A stretch of DNA of 64,000 bases from Thioalkalicoccus limnaeus (GTDB lineage Bacteria > Pseudomonadota > Gammaproteobacteria > Chromatiales > Chromatiaceae). The notes beneath the pieces were generated by a model. The model did no database searches, was not told where the DNA came from, and saw only the letters and a list, made by a program, of their open reading frames with translations. A program made the translations under genes and the position numbers. Of this stretch, positions 17,119 through 27,402 are shown piece after piece. How positions within the stretch are numbered: position 1 is the first letter of the stretch; the number at the start of each line of letters is the position of its first letter. The stretch covers positions 186,001-250,000 of the forward strand of contig NZ_JBDKXB010000004.1 in assembly GCF_041197575.1 (NCBI RefSeq), in the 5' to 3' direction.

Positions 17119-17916
17119 ATGATCAGGCACCGTTGGCTGGGCAATCTGGGACTGCTGCTGCTGGTCTTGGCGTTGGCAGTCCTGGTGCACCGGGAGCTGG
17201 CCCATGAGCCCATTGGCCGGCCCTTGACGGCGCTGGTGCCGTCGCAGATCCATTCGGTCCAGCTCGAGCGCAACGGCGAACGGCTCCTGTTCGTTCGCGA
17301 TCAGGCCGATTGGTGGATGACCGTGCCCTACGAGGTCGCCGCCGACCGCGGTCGTGTTACGCGGCTGCTGACGCTCGCCGAGGCCCAGGTGCGGGATGTC
17401 CTGCCGGTCGATGCGGCGGGCATGAGACGCCTCGGGCTCGAACCTCCGCGGGTCGCCCTGATCCTGGACGATACGCGCCTGCGTCTCGGTGTCACGGACC
17501 CGGTCACGGGTTGGCGTTACGTGGGCGTCGGCGAACGGGTCTATCTGATCGAGGATCGCTTCGACCCCTGGTTGAACGCCTCGGCCCTGGAGTACCTGGA
17601 TCGGCGCTTGTGGCCGCCAGACTTCACGCCGGCACACGGCACCTTCAATGGCGAGCCGTTGACCTTGGCCGCCGTTCGCGCCCTCGGGGATCGCCCGGCG
17701 CGCTCGATCGTGCCGCTCGATTCATCGTCGCTCGCCGGCGATCGGGTCGAAGTCCAGCCGACAGAGGGCGCGCCGCTGCGCTTCCTGGTCAGTCGCGATG
17801 GTCGCCAGTGGGATCGCGTCGATCTCAGGCTGCGTTATCTGTTCGACGAAAGCCCGCTGCCACCGGCCCTGATCGATGCGCGGCCGCCGTCGCCGGACGA
17901 GGATCCGTGGCCTTGA
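17119..17916 (+). CDS. DUF4340 domain protein
   Basis: A 265-residue protein with one N-terminal membrane anchor (residues 8-23, LGLLLLVLALAVLVHR) and a periplasmic DUF4340 domain. The recognisable pattern is IHSVQLERNGERLLF followed by WWMTVPYEVAAD, then a beta-rich repeat with GLEPPRVALILDD and VGVGERVYLIED. DUF4340 proteins regularly follow Gld-type ABC genes, and here the gene lies 51 bp after the GldG-like one. It completes the exporter set together with the ATPase at 10933. Confidence 0.83.
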   Translation: MIRHRWLGNLGLLLLVLALAVLVHRELAHEPIGRPLTALVPSQIHSVQLERNGERLLFVRDQADWWMTVPYEVAADRGRVTRLLTLAEAQVRDVLPVDAAGMRRLGLEPPRVALILDDTRLRLGVTDPVTGWRYVGVGERVYLIEDRFDPWLNASALEYLDRRLWPPDFTPAHGTFNGEPLTLAAVRALGDRPARSIVPLDSSSLAGDRVEVQPTEGAPLRFLVSRDGRQWDRVDLRLRYLFDESPLPPALIDARPPSPDEDPWP

Positions 17917-18010
17917 ACAGGCGCGGTCTTCGTGGGTATGACGAACAAGTGTCGGGTCTGCTAATCTAATTGGTTTCCCGCGCTAATCCGAGCGATCTGT
18001 CGCCTTTGTC

Positions 18011-19132
<1,122 letters not shown>

Positions 19133-19207
19133 GGGCGCACTGAGGGGTCACGGCGCGACCTGGGTCCTTGCCACCTTGAGCCAGACGATAACCGGAGGTT
19201 TCATTTG

Positions 19208-19678
19208 ATGTCCATCGCCACCCTCGAGGGCCAGTTGCGGGTCGATCAGGCCCGTTTCTGCCTGGTCGTGTCGCGTTTCAACAGCTTCGTCGTCGAGCCG
19301 CTGCTCGCTGGGGCCCTCGATGCGCTGCGCCGTCACGGGGCCGCCGATGCGGACCTGACGATCGTGCGGGTGCCGGGCGCCTTCGAGATGCCGGTGGTCG
19401 TCGAACGCATCGCGGCGCAGGCCCGCTATGATGCGATCATCGCCCTCGGTGCCGTGATCCGTGGCGGGACGCCGCATTTCGAGTATGTCGCCGGTGAATG
19501 CGTCAAGGGTTTGGCGCATGTCAGCCTGAAGCATGGCGTCCCGGTTTCCTTCGGTGTGCTGACCGTCGACACCATCGAGCAGGCGATCGAGCGGGCCGGC
19601 ACCAAGGCCGGTAACAAGGGCGCCGAAGCGGCGCTCTCCGCGATCGAGATGGTCGATCTGCTGCGGACGCTCGGCTGA
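19208..19678 (+). CDS. ribH: 6,7-dimethyl-8-ribityllumazine synthase
   Basis: A 156-residue lumazine synthase that condenses DHBP with the pyrimidine intermediate to form the riboflavin precursor. The ATG at 19208 has GGAGG at 19194-19198; an in-frame TTG just before it is not needed. Signature regions: VVSRFNSFVVEPLL, the RVPGAFEMPVV loop, GAVIRGGTPHFEYV with the catalytic His region, and FGVLTVDTIEQA. It lies 75 bp after ribB and 1 bp before nusB, the usual gammaproteobacterial order. Confidence 0.97.
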   Translation: MSIATLEGQLRVDQARFCLVVSRFNSFVVEPLLAGALDALRRHGAADADLTIVRVPGAFEMPVVVERIAAQARYDAIIALGAVIRGGTPHFEYVAGECVKGLAHVSLKHGVPVSFGVLTVDTIEQAIERAGTKAGNKGAEAALSAIEMVDLLRTLG

Positions 19679-19679
19679 G

Positions 19680-20168
19680 ATGGTCAGTCCCCGCCGCCTC
19701 GCGCGCCGCTATGCGGTGCTCGCACTCTACCAATGGCAGGTCACGGGTCAGGGTCCGTCGGAGATCGCCCGTCACTTCGCCGACGACCCGGAGTGGCTGA
19801 CCGAGGTCGCCAGGTCGTTGCGCGATGACGCCGATGCCGAAGTCGAGAGCGGGTCTGTCGCCCGCGACCGCTACGACACGGCGCTCTTCGAACGCCTGAT
19901 CGGTGGTGTGCCGCGCGAGCAGCCGACCCTCGATGAGGAGCTGGCCAAGGCCCTCGATCGACCGCTCAGCCAGGTGGATCCGGTCGAGCGCGCGATCCTG
20001 CGGCTCGGTGCGTTCGAACTCTTGTTCTGTCCCGACGTGCCCTATCAAGTCGCGATCAACGAGGCGATCGATCTAGCGAAGCTGTTCGGTGCCGAGCAGG
20101 GCCATCGTTACGTCAACGGCGTGCTCGACCGGCTCGCACGGGCCGCGCGCGCGCCCGGGACCGGTTGA
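19680..20168 (+). CDS. nusB: Transcription antitermination factor NusB
   Basis: A 162-residue NusB, an all-helical protein that binds boxA RNA with NusE/S10 during rRNA transcription. The start MVSPRRLARRYAVLALYQWQ is typical, as are LSQVDPVERAILRLGAFELLF, VPYQVAINEAIDLAKLFG and the end RYVNGVLDRLAR. It begins one base after the ribH stop and its end overlaps the long thiL frame, consistent with a single transcript. Confidence 0.97.
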   Translation: MVSPRRLARRYAVLALYQWQVTGQGPSEIARHFADDPEWLTEVARSLRDDADAEVESGSVARDRYDTALFERLIGGVPREQPTLDEELAKALDRPLSQVDPVERAILRLGAFELLFCPDVPYQVAINEAIDLAKLFGAEQGHRYVNGVLDRLARAARAPGTG

Positions 20169-20200
20169 CCCAGCGGGTGACGGCGAGTCGGGGAGGTGCT

Positions 20201-21160
20201 GTGTCCGAATTCGATCTGATCCGCACCTATTTCGCCGGGCTCGGCGCGCGTCGGACCGATGTCGTGCTCGGGGTCGGCGACGATTGTGCCCTGCTCGACC
20301 TTGGCGCGGACCAGTGGCTCGCCGTCAGTCTCGATACGCTGGTGGCCGGGGTGCACTTCCTCGCCGATTGCGACCCGGAGGCGCTGGGTCATAAGGCGCT
20401 CGCGGTCGGCCTGAGCGATCTGGCCGCGATGGGCGCGCGACCGGCCTGGGCTACCCTCGCGCTGACCCTACCGGGGGCGGACCCGGCCTGGGTTGCGGCC
20501 TTCGCGCACGGTCTCGGTCGTCTGGCCAAGGCCCACGGCGTGGCGCTGGTCGGCGGGGATACCACCCGCGGACCGCTGGCCATCACGGTCCAGGTCCATG
20601 GGCTGGTCGCGCCCGGACAGGCGATCAGGAGGGCCGGTGCTCGCCCGGGCGACCAGGTTTGGGTGTCCGGTCACCTCGGTGATGCGGGGCTCGCGTTGCG
20701 CCGGATCCAGGCCGGTGCACCGGTCTCGGAGCCGCTGCGTCGTCGGCTCGAGCGCCCCGACCCGCGGGTCGCGATCGGGCTTCGGTTGCGCGGCCTTGCG
20801 CACGCGATGATCGATGTATCCGATGGGCTCGCCGCGGACCTCGGCCATATCCTCGAGGCCAGTGGCGTTGGGGCGTCGGTCGAGCTCGCCGCGCTGCCGC
20901 TGAGCCCCGACGTGGCCGAGGCACTTGCCAATGGCGCGGGCTGGGATCTGCCGCTCGCGGCGGGCGATGACTACGAACTCTGTTTCACGGCGCCGGCTGC
21001 CCACAGCGGGCGCATCGAGGCCGTCGCGCTCGAAGCGCGGTGTCCCCTGACCCGTATCGGGTGCGTCACCTCCGAGCCGGGATTGCGGGCGTCGCAGCCG
21101 GACGGCGCCCTCTGGCCTATCGCGAGGAGCGGCTATGACCATTTCCGAGACGAGGCGTGA
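20201..21160 (+). CDS. thiL: Thiamine-monophosphate kinase
   Basis: ThiL phosphorylates thiamine monophosphate to thiamine diphosphate. I chose GTG at 20201 (319 residues, MSEFDLIRTYF, with GGGAGG just upstream); the open frame runs further to 20165 but those residues are not ThiL-like. Motifs: GVGDDCALL (24-32) for ATP/Mg binding, HFLADCDPEALGHKALAVGLSD split over two parts, GGDTTRG, and DVSDGLAADLGH. AGDDYELCF near the C-terminus is also diagnostic. pgpA, which often follows, is not here. Confidence 0.96.
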   Translation: MSEFDLIRTYFAGLGARRTDVVLGVGDDCALLDLGADQWLAVSLDTLVAGVHFLADCDPEALGHKALAVGLSDLAAMGARPAWATLALTLPGADPAWVAAFAHGLGRLAKAHGVALVGGDTTRGPLAITVQVHGLVAPGQAIRRAGARPGDQVWVSGHLGDAGLALRRIQAGAPVSEPLRRRLERPDPRVAIGLRLRGLAHAMIDVSDGLAADLGHILEASGVGASVELAALPLSPDVAEALANGAGWDLPLAAGDDYELCFTAPAAHSGRIEAVALEARCPLTRIGCVTSEPGLRASQPDGALWPIARSGYDHFRDEA

Positions 21161-21329
21161 GATACGCGTCCGCACATGTTTCGATTGGCTTCGCCCACCG
21201 TACTGGCTGGCCTGCGCGGGCGGCACCGACTGTTCAGGGTCGACATTTCGGTAATCACCGGCGGTGCCTCGCCACAAGCCCATGGGGTCGTTCCCGGCAT
21301 GACGCGATCGATTCACGCGCGTGCAAGTC

Positions 21330-22316
21330 ATGACGACTGCTGATGGCCTGTTCGGTGCGAACAGCGGCCTGAGGCGGGCCGCGCGCGCCTCGCTCATCGT
21401 CGTGGCGGGCTGGGCGGCAGCCGCGGCGGCCGACGTCGATGTCTGGTTGTCGGCGACGACGACCCCTCGCGATCGCCCGGTCGAACTGATCCTCGAGATC
21501 AAAGGCGAGCTTGCCGGGCGGCCCGATCTGACCGTGCTCGACGAGGATTTCGTGATCATCGATCGGCGCCAGGAGAGCTCGATCTCCGTCATCGATGGGC
21601 AGCGCCAAACCCGCTATCGGCTATCGCTGAGGCTGTTGCCGCGGCAGACTGGTGAGATCGAGATCCCGCCGATCCCGGTCGGTGCATCCGTGACACGGCC
21701 GCTTCGGCTCAGGGTCACCGAGGCCGTCGATCCCAGGGCGCCAACCGCGGCGGACCCCTGGGTCGGCCCGCCGGTTCCGCCCCGGCCGGTCCCGGCGCTG
21801 CCCGGGTCCGGTTGGCTTGGTCCGCCGCCGGTCGAACCGATACCCAGATGGCCGGATCGGGATGGGTCGTCTGTTGCCGGCGCCGAGTCCCCGACGGGTG
21901 ACGGGGGGCGGCTGCCAGGCGCCTGGATTTGGTACAGTGCCCTGCTGGCATTGGCCTGGGCCGTCACTTTGTTTTTGTGGTGGCGCGGTCGCCGGCCGCC
22001 AGTCGCGCCGGCCGCCATGGTCGCCGACCTGCGGCCGTCGGCGCCCGCCGATCCCTGGTCGAAGGCGATCGATGCGGTCCGCATAGCTTACCAGGCCGGG
22101 GATGCGCCGGCCGCACGCGAGGCCTTGCTGGCTTGGTCGCGTCTGCGTTGGCCGCACGACCCGCCCGGCAACATCGCCCGCCTGGTGTTGCGTTGCCAGG
22201 AGCCGCTCAAGGGACAGATCGCGTTACTGGAAAAGGCCCTCTACAGTCCCGAACCGCTGTCCTGGAATCGGGAACTGGTGTGGGAGACGCTCGCGGCGGA
22301 GCAGCGGGTCGGCTGA
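21330..22316 (+). CDS. BatD-like protein
   Basis: A predicted envelope protein of about 328 residues with a signal sequence (hydrophobic ASLIVVAGWAAAAAA, near residues 20-34). It has an N-terminal beta-sandwich resembling BatD 'oxygen tolerance' domains (VDVWLSATTTPRDRPVELILEI..., ending in RLLPRQTGEIEIPPIPV), a Pro-rich linker, a membrane segment (about 205-225) and a C-terminal cytoplasmic helical domain. BatD normally works with MoxR, BatA and BatB; none of these is adjacent. It follows thiL after 169 bp. A GTG at 21321 is an alternative start; neither has a clear ribosome-binding site. Confidence 0.65.
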   Translation: MTTADGLFGANSGLRRAARASLIVVAGWAAAAAADVDVWLSATTTPRDRPVELILEIKGELAGRPDLTVLDEDFVIIDRRQESSISVIDGQRQTRYRLSLRLLPRQTGEIEIPPIPVGASVTRPLRLRVTEAVDPRAPTAADPWVGPPVPPRPVPALPGSGWLGPPPVEPIPRWPDRDGSSVAGAESPTGDGGRLPGAWIWYSALLALAWAVTLFLWWRGRRPPVAPAAMVADLRPSAPADPWSKAIDAVRIAYQAGDAPAAREALLAWSRLRWPHDPPGNIARLVLRCQEPLKGQIALLEKALYSPEPLSWNRELVWETLAAEQRVG

Positions 22317-22320
22317 CGGA

Positions 22321-22809
22321 TCAAACGATCGGTGGCCGCGCTGCCGCCTGCCGTTCATCCGGCGTTGCCGCGATCTCGGCTTCGACGACCTGCTTGAGAT
22401 TGCGGACCAGGGATTCGGCCCCGTCCCGAACGGCCATCCGGATCACTCGTTCGAAGGGGCGCCACATCAGATCGAGCCGCTGTAGCTCGAATCGGAACTC
22501 GACTCGCGTGTGGACGTGGATCGGCGCAAAGCGGTACTCGACGAAGAAGGGTTTGTCGATCCCCTGAAACGCGAGCCGCTCGCCAGCCTGGTAATGGCTG
22601 ACGCGAAACCGGGCGCTCGTGCGCCGGCCCTTGTCGACGCGCACCTGTCGCGCTATCCAGCCGGGTCGGATCGGACCATCGGAAAGCACCTCGAATTCCA
22701 CGACCTCCGGTGACCAGTGGCGGTAGTTCCGGTGGAAGTTGTCGGCGACGAACTCGAAGACCTGGTCGGTCGGGCGGCGAATCAGGGTGCTGGCTTGCGC
22801 CTGAACCAT
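22321..22809 (-). CDS. SRPBCC-family (polyketide cyclase-like) protein
   Basis: A 162-residue single-domain START/SRPBCC protein that likely binds a hydrophobic ligand in a deep pocket. The ATG at 22809 follows GGAGG at good spacing, so the longer open frame upstream is not used. It starts VQAQASTLIRRPTDQVFEFVAD, with the alternating strands RPGWIARQVRVDKGR and the C-terminal helix RMAVRDGAESLVRNLKQVVE that closes the pocket. It has no signal peptide. It is convergent with the BatD-like gene and lies downstream of aguA. Ligand unknown. Confidence 0.82.
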   Translation of the reverse strand: MVQAQASTLIRRPTDQVFEFVADNFHRNYRHWSPEVVEFEVLSDGPIRPGWIARQVRVDKGRRTSARFRVSHYQAGERLAFQGIDKPFFVEYRFAPIHVHTRVEFRFELQRLDLMWRPFERVIRMAVRDGAESLVRNLKQVVEAEIAATPDERQAAARPPIV

Positions 22810-22928
22810 TCGTGGGTGACCTCCTCGATAGGTGTGGGCCGGGCGGGCTGTGAAAGGCAGGGCCTTCGAACGACAGCGACTCGCGGATGCCCAAGCCGCG
22901 CGACGGCTTTCGGGGCGATCACTAGCCG

Positions 22929-23978
22929 TCACGCGCGATGCGTTCCCGGTAGGCGCACGGCGGTCGGCAGCTGCATCGTCGCGCAGTGTAGACTGCCGCC
23001 CTGTTCGATCAAGCGGCGGCAGTCCAAAGGCCGGACCTCGCGTCCGGGGAACAGGTCTGCGATCCGTGCAAGCGCCGTCTGATCGGCCGGATCCCGATAG
23101 ACCGGGACCAAGACAGCCCCGTTGATGATCAAAAAGTTGGCGTAGCTGGCGGCTAGCCGCTGGCCGTCCTGACCCAGCACGGGCGCCGGGCAGGGCAAGG
23201 GGACCAGCCGATACGGGGCGCCGCTGGCTTGGCGGAGCCCTTGCAGTTCCCGCTCCATCGCGGCCAGGCCCGGGAAATCCGTGTCGTTCGGATCCTGGCA
23301 CTGCACGTAGGCGATCGTGTCCGGGGCGCAGAACCGGGCCAGCGTGTCGATGTGGCCGTCGGTGTCGTCGCCGCTGAGCTGGCCCTCCTCGATCCACAGG
23401 ACCCGCCGCGTGCCGAGCAGTTCCGCGAGACGCGCCTCGATCGCGGCGCGGGTCAGGTGCGGGTTGCGTTTCGGATCCACGAGGGTGCGGGTCATCGCGA
23501 GCAGGGTTCCGTCGCCGTCCGTGTCGATGGCGCCCCCTTCGAGAACCAGGTCCTGCTGCCTCAGCGGGATGTCGCCGAAGACCCCGGCCTGGTGAAGGAC
23601 CTGCGTGATCCGATCGTCGAGCCCGGCCGGGAACTTGGCGCCCCAGCCGTTGAACCGGCAATCGAGCAGCAAGGGCCGGTCCCCGTCGAGGACCGTCAGC
23701 GGACCGTGGTCACGCGTCCAGGTGTCATTGCTCGGGGCCAATGCGAGATGACGCTGCCGGGACGGGATGTCGGCCGCGTCGAGACGCGCCGCGATCTGCT
23801 CGCGATGGGCGGCGTCGCGGCAGACGATCAGCACCGGCTCGTATGCCGCGATCGCCGCCGCGAGTTCCGTGTAGAGCCCCTCGATCTGCGCGAGTTGCGG
23901 ACGCCAGGCCGTCTCGTCGTGCGGCCAGGTGAGCATGACGGCGCTGTGCGGTTCCCATTCAGCGGGCAGGCGGGGCAT
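22929..23978 (-). CDS. aguA: Agmatine deiminase / porphyromonas-type arginine deiminase family
   Basis: A 349-residue guanidino-group-modifying enzyme that converts agmatine to N-carbamoylputrescine in polyamine synthesis. Key features: MPAEWEPHSAVMLTWPH-like N-terminus (here LPAEWEPHSAVMLTWPHDE), the SNDTWTRDHGP substrate loop, EGGAIDTDGDGT, the DGHIDTLARF catalytic His, and the nucleophile Cys332 in GSLHCATMQLP. All expected catalytic residues are present and the length is normal. No aguB-type amidase gene is adjacent. Confidence 0.92.
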   Translation of the reverse strand: MPRLPAEWEPHSAVMLTWPHDETAWRPQLAQIEGLYTELAAAIAAYEPVLIVCRDAAHREQIAARLDAADIPSRQRHLALAPSNDTWTRDHGPLTVLDGDRPLLLDCRFNGWGAKFPAGLDDRITQVLHQAGVFGDIPLRQQDLVLEGGAIDTDGDGTLLAMTRTLVDPKRNPHLTRAAIEARLAELLGTRRVLWIEEGQLSGDDTDGHIDTLARFCAPDTIAYVQCQDPNDTDFPGLAAMERELQGLRQASGAPYRLVPLPCPAPVLGQDGQRLAASYANFLIINGAVLVPVYRDPADQTALARIADLFPGREVRPLDCRRLIEQGGSLHCATMQLPTAVRLPGTHRA

Positions 23979-24076
23979 CCAGATGGTCCTCGAGGTCGAG
24001 AAAACGGCCTTTTCGTTATCCTAGCCGGAAAGGGGATTGGGGCCAACCGACCGCGCTACTGATAGAATGCCGCGCC

Positions 24077-24739
24077 ATGCTGCTCTCGGTTCGACACAGG
24101 TTCCTATTCGTCCACATCGCCAAGACCGGCGGAACGAGCGTGCGCGCGGCCCTCGAGGGCCGGCGCTGGCGCGACCCCTGGTACCCGGCCCAGTTTCTGT
24201 GCAGCCGCCTCAGTCACCTGAGCGGCCATCGCCTCGCGATCAAGCTGCCGCGCCATGCCAAGGTGATCGCCGCCAAGGAGCTGTTGCCGCGAGAGTTTTT
24301 CGATTCATTGTTCAAGTTCGCGTTCGTTCGCAACCCCTGGGACCTGCAGGTCAGCTCCTTCCATCACATCCGCCGCGAGCGGCCGCAGTTCCTGGGCGGG
24401 CATCAGGATTTCGCCGACTTCCTGCGCTGGAAGCTCGATCCAGAGCGGCCTTATCAGTATCACCTGGATACCTCGATCGAACGCCAGAGCGACTATCTGA
24501 TCGACCTCGATGGCCGGACCCTCGTCGACTTCGTTGGCCGTTACGAGCGTCTCGCCGAGGATTTCAGGATCGCCTGCGACCGGATCGGGATCCCGACGCC
24601 GAGCTTGCCGCATCGTCGCCGAGCGGCGGACCGAACCACCGATTATCGGTCCTATTACGACGATGACACGGCCGCGTTGATCGCTCGTCACTTCGCGCGC
24701 GACATCGCGCTGCTCGGCTACCGTTTCGATCCGGATTGA
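24077..24739 (+). CDS. Sulfotransferase family 2 protein
   Basis: A 220-residue predicted PAPS-dependent sulfotransferase. The 5'-phosphosulfate-binding loop is IAKTGGTSVRAAL (near residues 14-26) and the 3'-phosphate-binding motif is FVRNPWDLQVSSF. The C-terminal ERLAEDF...DRIGIP and YYDDDTAALIARHFARDI..LGY pattern is typical of the Sulfotransfer_2 family that modifies polysaccharides or lipids. No membrane segment is seen. It stands alone between aguA (divergent) and an MBL hydrolase, so the acceptor cannot be inferred. Confidence 0.87.
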   Translation: MLLSVRHRFLFVHIAKTGGTSVRAALEGRRWRDPWYPAQFLCSRLSHLSGHRLAIKLPRHAKVIAAKELLPREFFDSLFKFAFVRNPWDLQVSSFHHIRRERPQFLGGHQDFADFLRWKLDPERPYQYHLDTSIERQSDYLIDLDGRTLVDFVGRYERLAEDFRIACDRIGIPTPSLPHRRRAADRTTDYRSYYDDDTAALIARHFARDIALLGYRFDPD

Positions 24740-24792
24740 CCATCGTGACGCAGCGCCCATCTATCTGAATATCGAATGAGACGGAGACGACG

Positions 24793-25764
24793 ATGAAGTT
24801 GCCACCCTTCCAGCAGGTCGCCGATGGGATCTACTGCGTCGAGACCGGCCTGTACCGTCATGGTTTGGCCGCCTGTTATCTGGTTCGCGAGGGCGATCGG
24901 CTGGCGTTCGTCGATACCGGGACCGCGCGCACGGCGCCGGCGTTGCTGGCGCTGATCGGCGAGCTCGGGCTCGACCCCTCGGCGGTCGACTATGTGATTC
25001 CGACTCACGTGCATCTCGATCACGCCGGTGGGTCCGGCCAGTTGATGCAAGCCTGTCCGAATGCGCGGCTCGTGATTCACCCCAAAGGCGCGCCGCACAT
25101 GATCGATCCGGCCAAGCTCATGGCCGGGGCCATGCAGGTCTACGGCGAGGAGGCCTTCGCGCGCGACTTCGGCGAACTGGTCCCGGTCCCGGAGGAACGG
25201 GTCTGGGTCGCTGACGACGGGATGGCGATCGACCTCGCCGGTCGCACCTTGACCTTCATCGACACACCGGGCCACGCGAATCACCATGGCTGCCTGTTCG
25301 ACGCGACGACGCAGGGCCTGTTCACCGGTGACACCTTCGGGATCTCGTACCGGGAGTTCGATACGGACCAGGGCCCCTTGCTGTTCGCCCCGACGACGCC
25401 GGTGGCCTTCGACCCCGAGGTCTGGCTCGAAAGCCTCGATCGGATCATGGCCCTGTCGCCGCGCGAGGTCTATTTGACCCATTATGGCCGGATCGAGGAT
25501 CCTGCGGGCCTGGTCGACGGCCTGCGTCAGAATATCCGCGATCTCGCGGCGCTGGCGCTGGCCGAAGAGGGGCGCGCCGATGCCGCCCGTCAGTCCCGCC
25601 TGGAGCAGGCCGTGACCGCGAATCTGTTCGGCCGGGCGCGCGATCACGGCGTCACCCTGAGCGACGAGGAGCTGCTCAGGTTGTTCAGTGTCGATATTGC
25701 CTTGAACGCCCAGGGTCTCGAGGTCTGGTTGCGGCGCCGCGAAAGGCGCGCCACCTCAGCCTGA
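24793..25764 (+). CDS. MBL-fold metallo-hydrolase
   Basis: A 323-residue metallo-beta-lactamase-fold hydrolase. The metal site THVHLDHAGG (near residues 76-85), the later His in DTPGHANHHG, Asp in FTGDTFG and His in THYGR are all present, predicting a dinuclear metal centre. The extra 90-residue helical C-terminus after the core is characteristic of a subgroup annotated only as MBL hydrolases. It could be a thioesterase or glyoxalase-like enzyme; the substrate is open. ATG with GGAG upstream. Confidence 0.88.
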   Translation: MKLPPFQQVADGIYCVETGLYRHGLAACYLVREGDRLAFVDTGTARTAPALLALIGELGLDPSAVDYVIPTHVHLDHAGGSGQLMQACPNARLVIHPKGAPHMIDPAKLMAGAMQVYGEEAFARDFGELVPVPEERVWVADDGMAIDLAGRTLTFIDTPGHANHHGCLFDATTQGLFTGDTFGISYREFDTDQGPLLFAPTTPVAFDPEVWLESLDRIMALSPREVYLTHYGRIEDPAGLVDGLRQNIRDLAALALAEEGRADAARQSRLEQAVTANLFGRARDHGVTLSDEELLRLFSVDIALNAQGLEVWLRRRERRATSA

Positions 25765-25808
25765 CTCGGTGACCCCGCGATGACCGGTGCACCGCGACGC
25801 GGTTCGCG

Positions 25809-26342
25809 ATGTCCGACCCCGTTACAGCGAAGACCATGAAGGATTCAAACGTGCAAGACCCCAAACCCTGGTACGGCCGCCGCGGCGAAGTTCTGGTCGT
25901 GATCCAGTTCGCGCTGCTGTTCGGCTTCATCCTGACGCCGGTGTGGAATCCGCTGGCCAGCGCGGACCTGTATGCGGCCCTGGAGCCCGTGCGCTGGGCC
26001 GTGCTGATCGTCACCTGGGTGATCGCGCTGATTCTCGGCAGCCTGGGCTCGATGCATCTACGTGAGTACATCACGCCGCTGCCGTATCCGGTCGACCACA
26101 GCCGCCTGGTCCAGCGCGGCATCTATGGGATCGTGCGTCACCCCTTGTACAGCAGCCAACTCTTCGCCGCCCTCGGCTGGGTCGTCGTCAACCTGAGCCT
26201 GTCGCATCTGGCGGTCCTGGTCGTCGGCTTCCTGTTCTTCAACTACAAGGCCTCGCGCGAGGAGCGTTGGCTGACCGAGCGTCATCCAGAGTATCCCGGA
26301 TATGCGCGCCGCGTGCGCAAATTCATCCCCTGGGTCTACTGA
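25809..26342 (+). CDS. Isoprenylcysteine carboxyl methyltransferase-like membrane protein
   Basis: An integral membrane protein of the ICMT/PEMT-like methyltransferase superfamily, 163-177 residues depending on the start. ATG codons at 25809 and 25836 and a GTG at 25851 (with AAGGA before it) are all possible. Four hydrophobic segments are visible. The SAM-binding C-terminal signature is complete: GIYGIVRHPLYSSQL, then EERWLTERHPEYPGYARRV. In bacteria these enzymes methylate diverse lipids or small molecules; no specific substrate is suggested by the neighbours. Confidence 0.83.
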   Translation: MSDPVTAKTMKDSNVQDPKPWYGRRGEVLVVIQFALLFGFILTPVWNPLASADLYAALEPVRWAVLIVTWVIALILGSLGSMHLREYITPLPYPVDHSRLVQRGIYGIVRHPLYSSQLFAALGWVVVNLSLSHLAVLVVGFLFFNYKASREERWLTERHPEYPGYARRVRKFIPWVY

Positions 26343-26561
26343 TCCCCGATCGCCGAACGGGTGCGTGCGGTGGCCCTTTCCGGGCGGATGTCGATCCTGA
26401 CCAGGCCCGGTTCCGAGCATCGATGGTTGTCTCGGTGCCCGCATTGCCTCGTCGCGACAAGCCCTGAATACACGGCGATTCAGTCGACGACGGGGTGCCG
26501 CTGGTCGACCGTCGCGCCGGCACTCCGCGACGGCGTCCAACAGGACCGATAGGGCCTGACG

Positions 26562-27377
26562 ATGCCGGAGCTGCCCGAGGTCGAGACGGCCTGCCGAGGC
26601 CTGCGGCCGCACCTGACGGGCGCGCGGATCCTGGCCCTGTCGGTCCGCGATCGCCGACTACGCTATCCGATCCCGGATCACACCGAGAGGATGGTCGCGG
26701 GCCAAGGCATCCTCGCGGTGCGCCGTCGCGCCAAGTACCTGCTGTTCGAGCTGGAGCAGGGGACACTGTTGGTGCATCTGGGGATGTCCGGCAGCCTGCG
26801 TTTGGTCCCGGCGTCGATGCCACCGGGGTCGCACGATCACCTCGACTTGCGGCTCGATACGGGTCAGACCTTGCGGTTTCATGACCCACGTCGCTTTGGG
26901 CTGCTGTTGTGGACGCCAGAGCCGCCGGAGCGGCACCCGCTGCTGCGTGACCTGGGACCCGAGCCGTTGGATCCGGGCTTCGCCGGGGATCACCTCTACC
27001 GGGTGGCGCGCGGCCGGCGTCTCGCGGTCAAGCCCTTCATCATGGATGCGCGGATCCTGGTGGGGGTCGGCAACATCTATGCGAATGAAGCCCTCTATCA
27101 ATCGGGGATTCATCCGGCCCGTCCGGCCGGGCGGATCGCGCTCGCGCGCTACCGGCGACTTGCCGACGCGATCGTCTCGGTGCTCGGTGCTGCAATCGCG
27201 CAGGGCGGCACCAGCCTGCGGGATTTCGTCCAGGAGGACGGTCGCCCTGGCTACTTCGCCGTGTCGCTGAAGGTCTACGGCCGTGATGGCCAGGCGTGTC
27301 CGGGTTGCGGTCGGACCATCATGCAGCGCCGGATCGGGCAGCGCTCGAGCTTCTTCTGTTCCCGTTGCCAGCGGTGA
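26562..27377 (+). CDS. mutM: Formamidopyrimidine-DNA glycosylase
   Basis: A 271-residue Fpg/MutM that removes oxidised purines such as 8-oxoguanine and cuts at the abasic site. The mature N-terminus PELPEVET has the catalytic Pro2 and Glu3; the conserved Lys (RRRAKYLLFEL), the helix-two-turn-helix GVGNIYANEALYQSGIHP and a C-terminal zinc finger (CPGCG...CSRCQR) are all intact. It is followed by convergent sequence with the Kunitz lipoprotein gene 25 bp away. Confidence 0.97.
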   Translation: MPELPEVETACRGLRPHLTGARILALSVRDRRLRYPIPDHTERMVAGQGILAVRRRAKYLLFELEQGTLLVHLGMSGSLRLVPASMPPGSHDHLDLRLDTGQTLRFHDPRRFGLLLWTPEPPERHPLLRDLGPEPLDPGFAGDHLYRVARGRRLAVKPFIMDARILVGVGNIYANEALYQSGIHPARPAGRIALARYRRLADAIVSVLGAAIAQGGTSLRDFVQEDGRPGYFAVSLKVYGRDGQACPGCGRTIMQRRIGQRSSFFCSRCQR

Positions 27378-27402
27378 CGTGACGCGAGCCGAGGCTGGCC
27401 GA

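Noticed and set aside
17917..18010. FMN riboswitch before ribB
   Set aside because: The leader is only 94 bp and lacks the conserved FMN-aptamer blocks.
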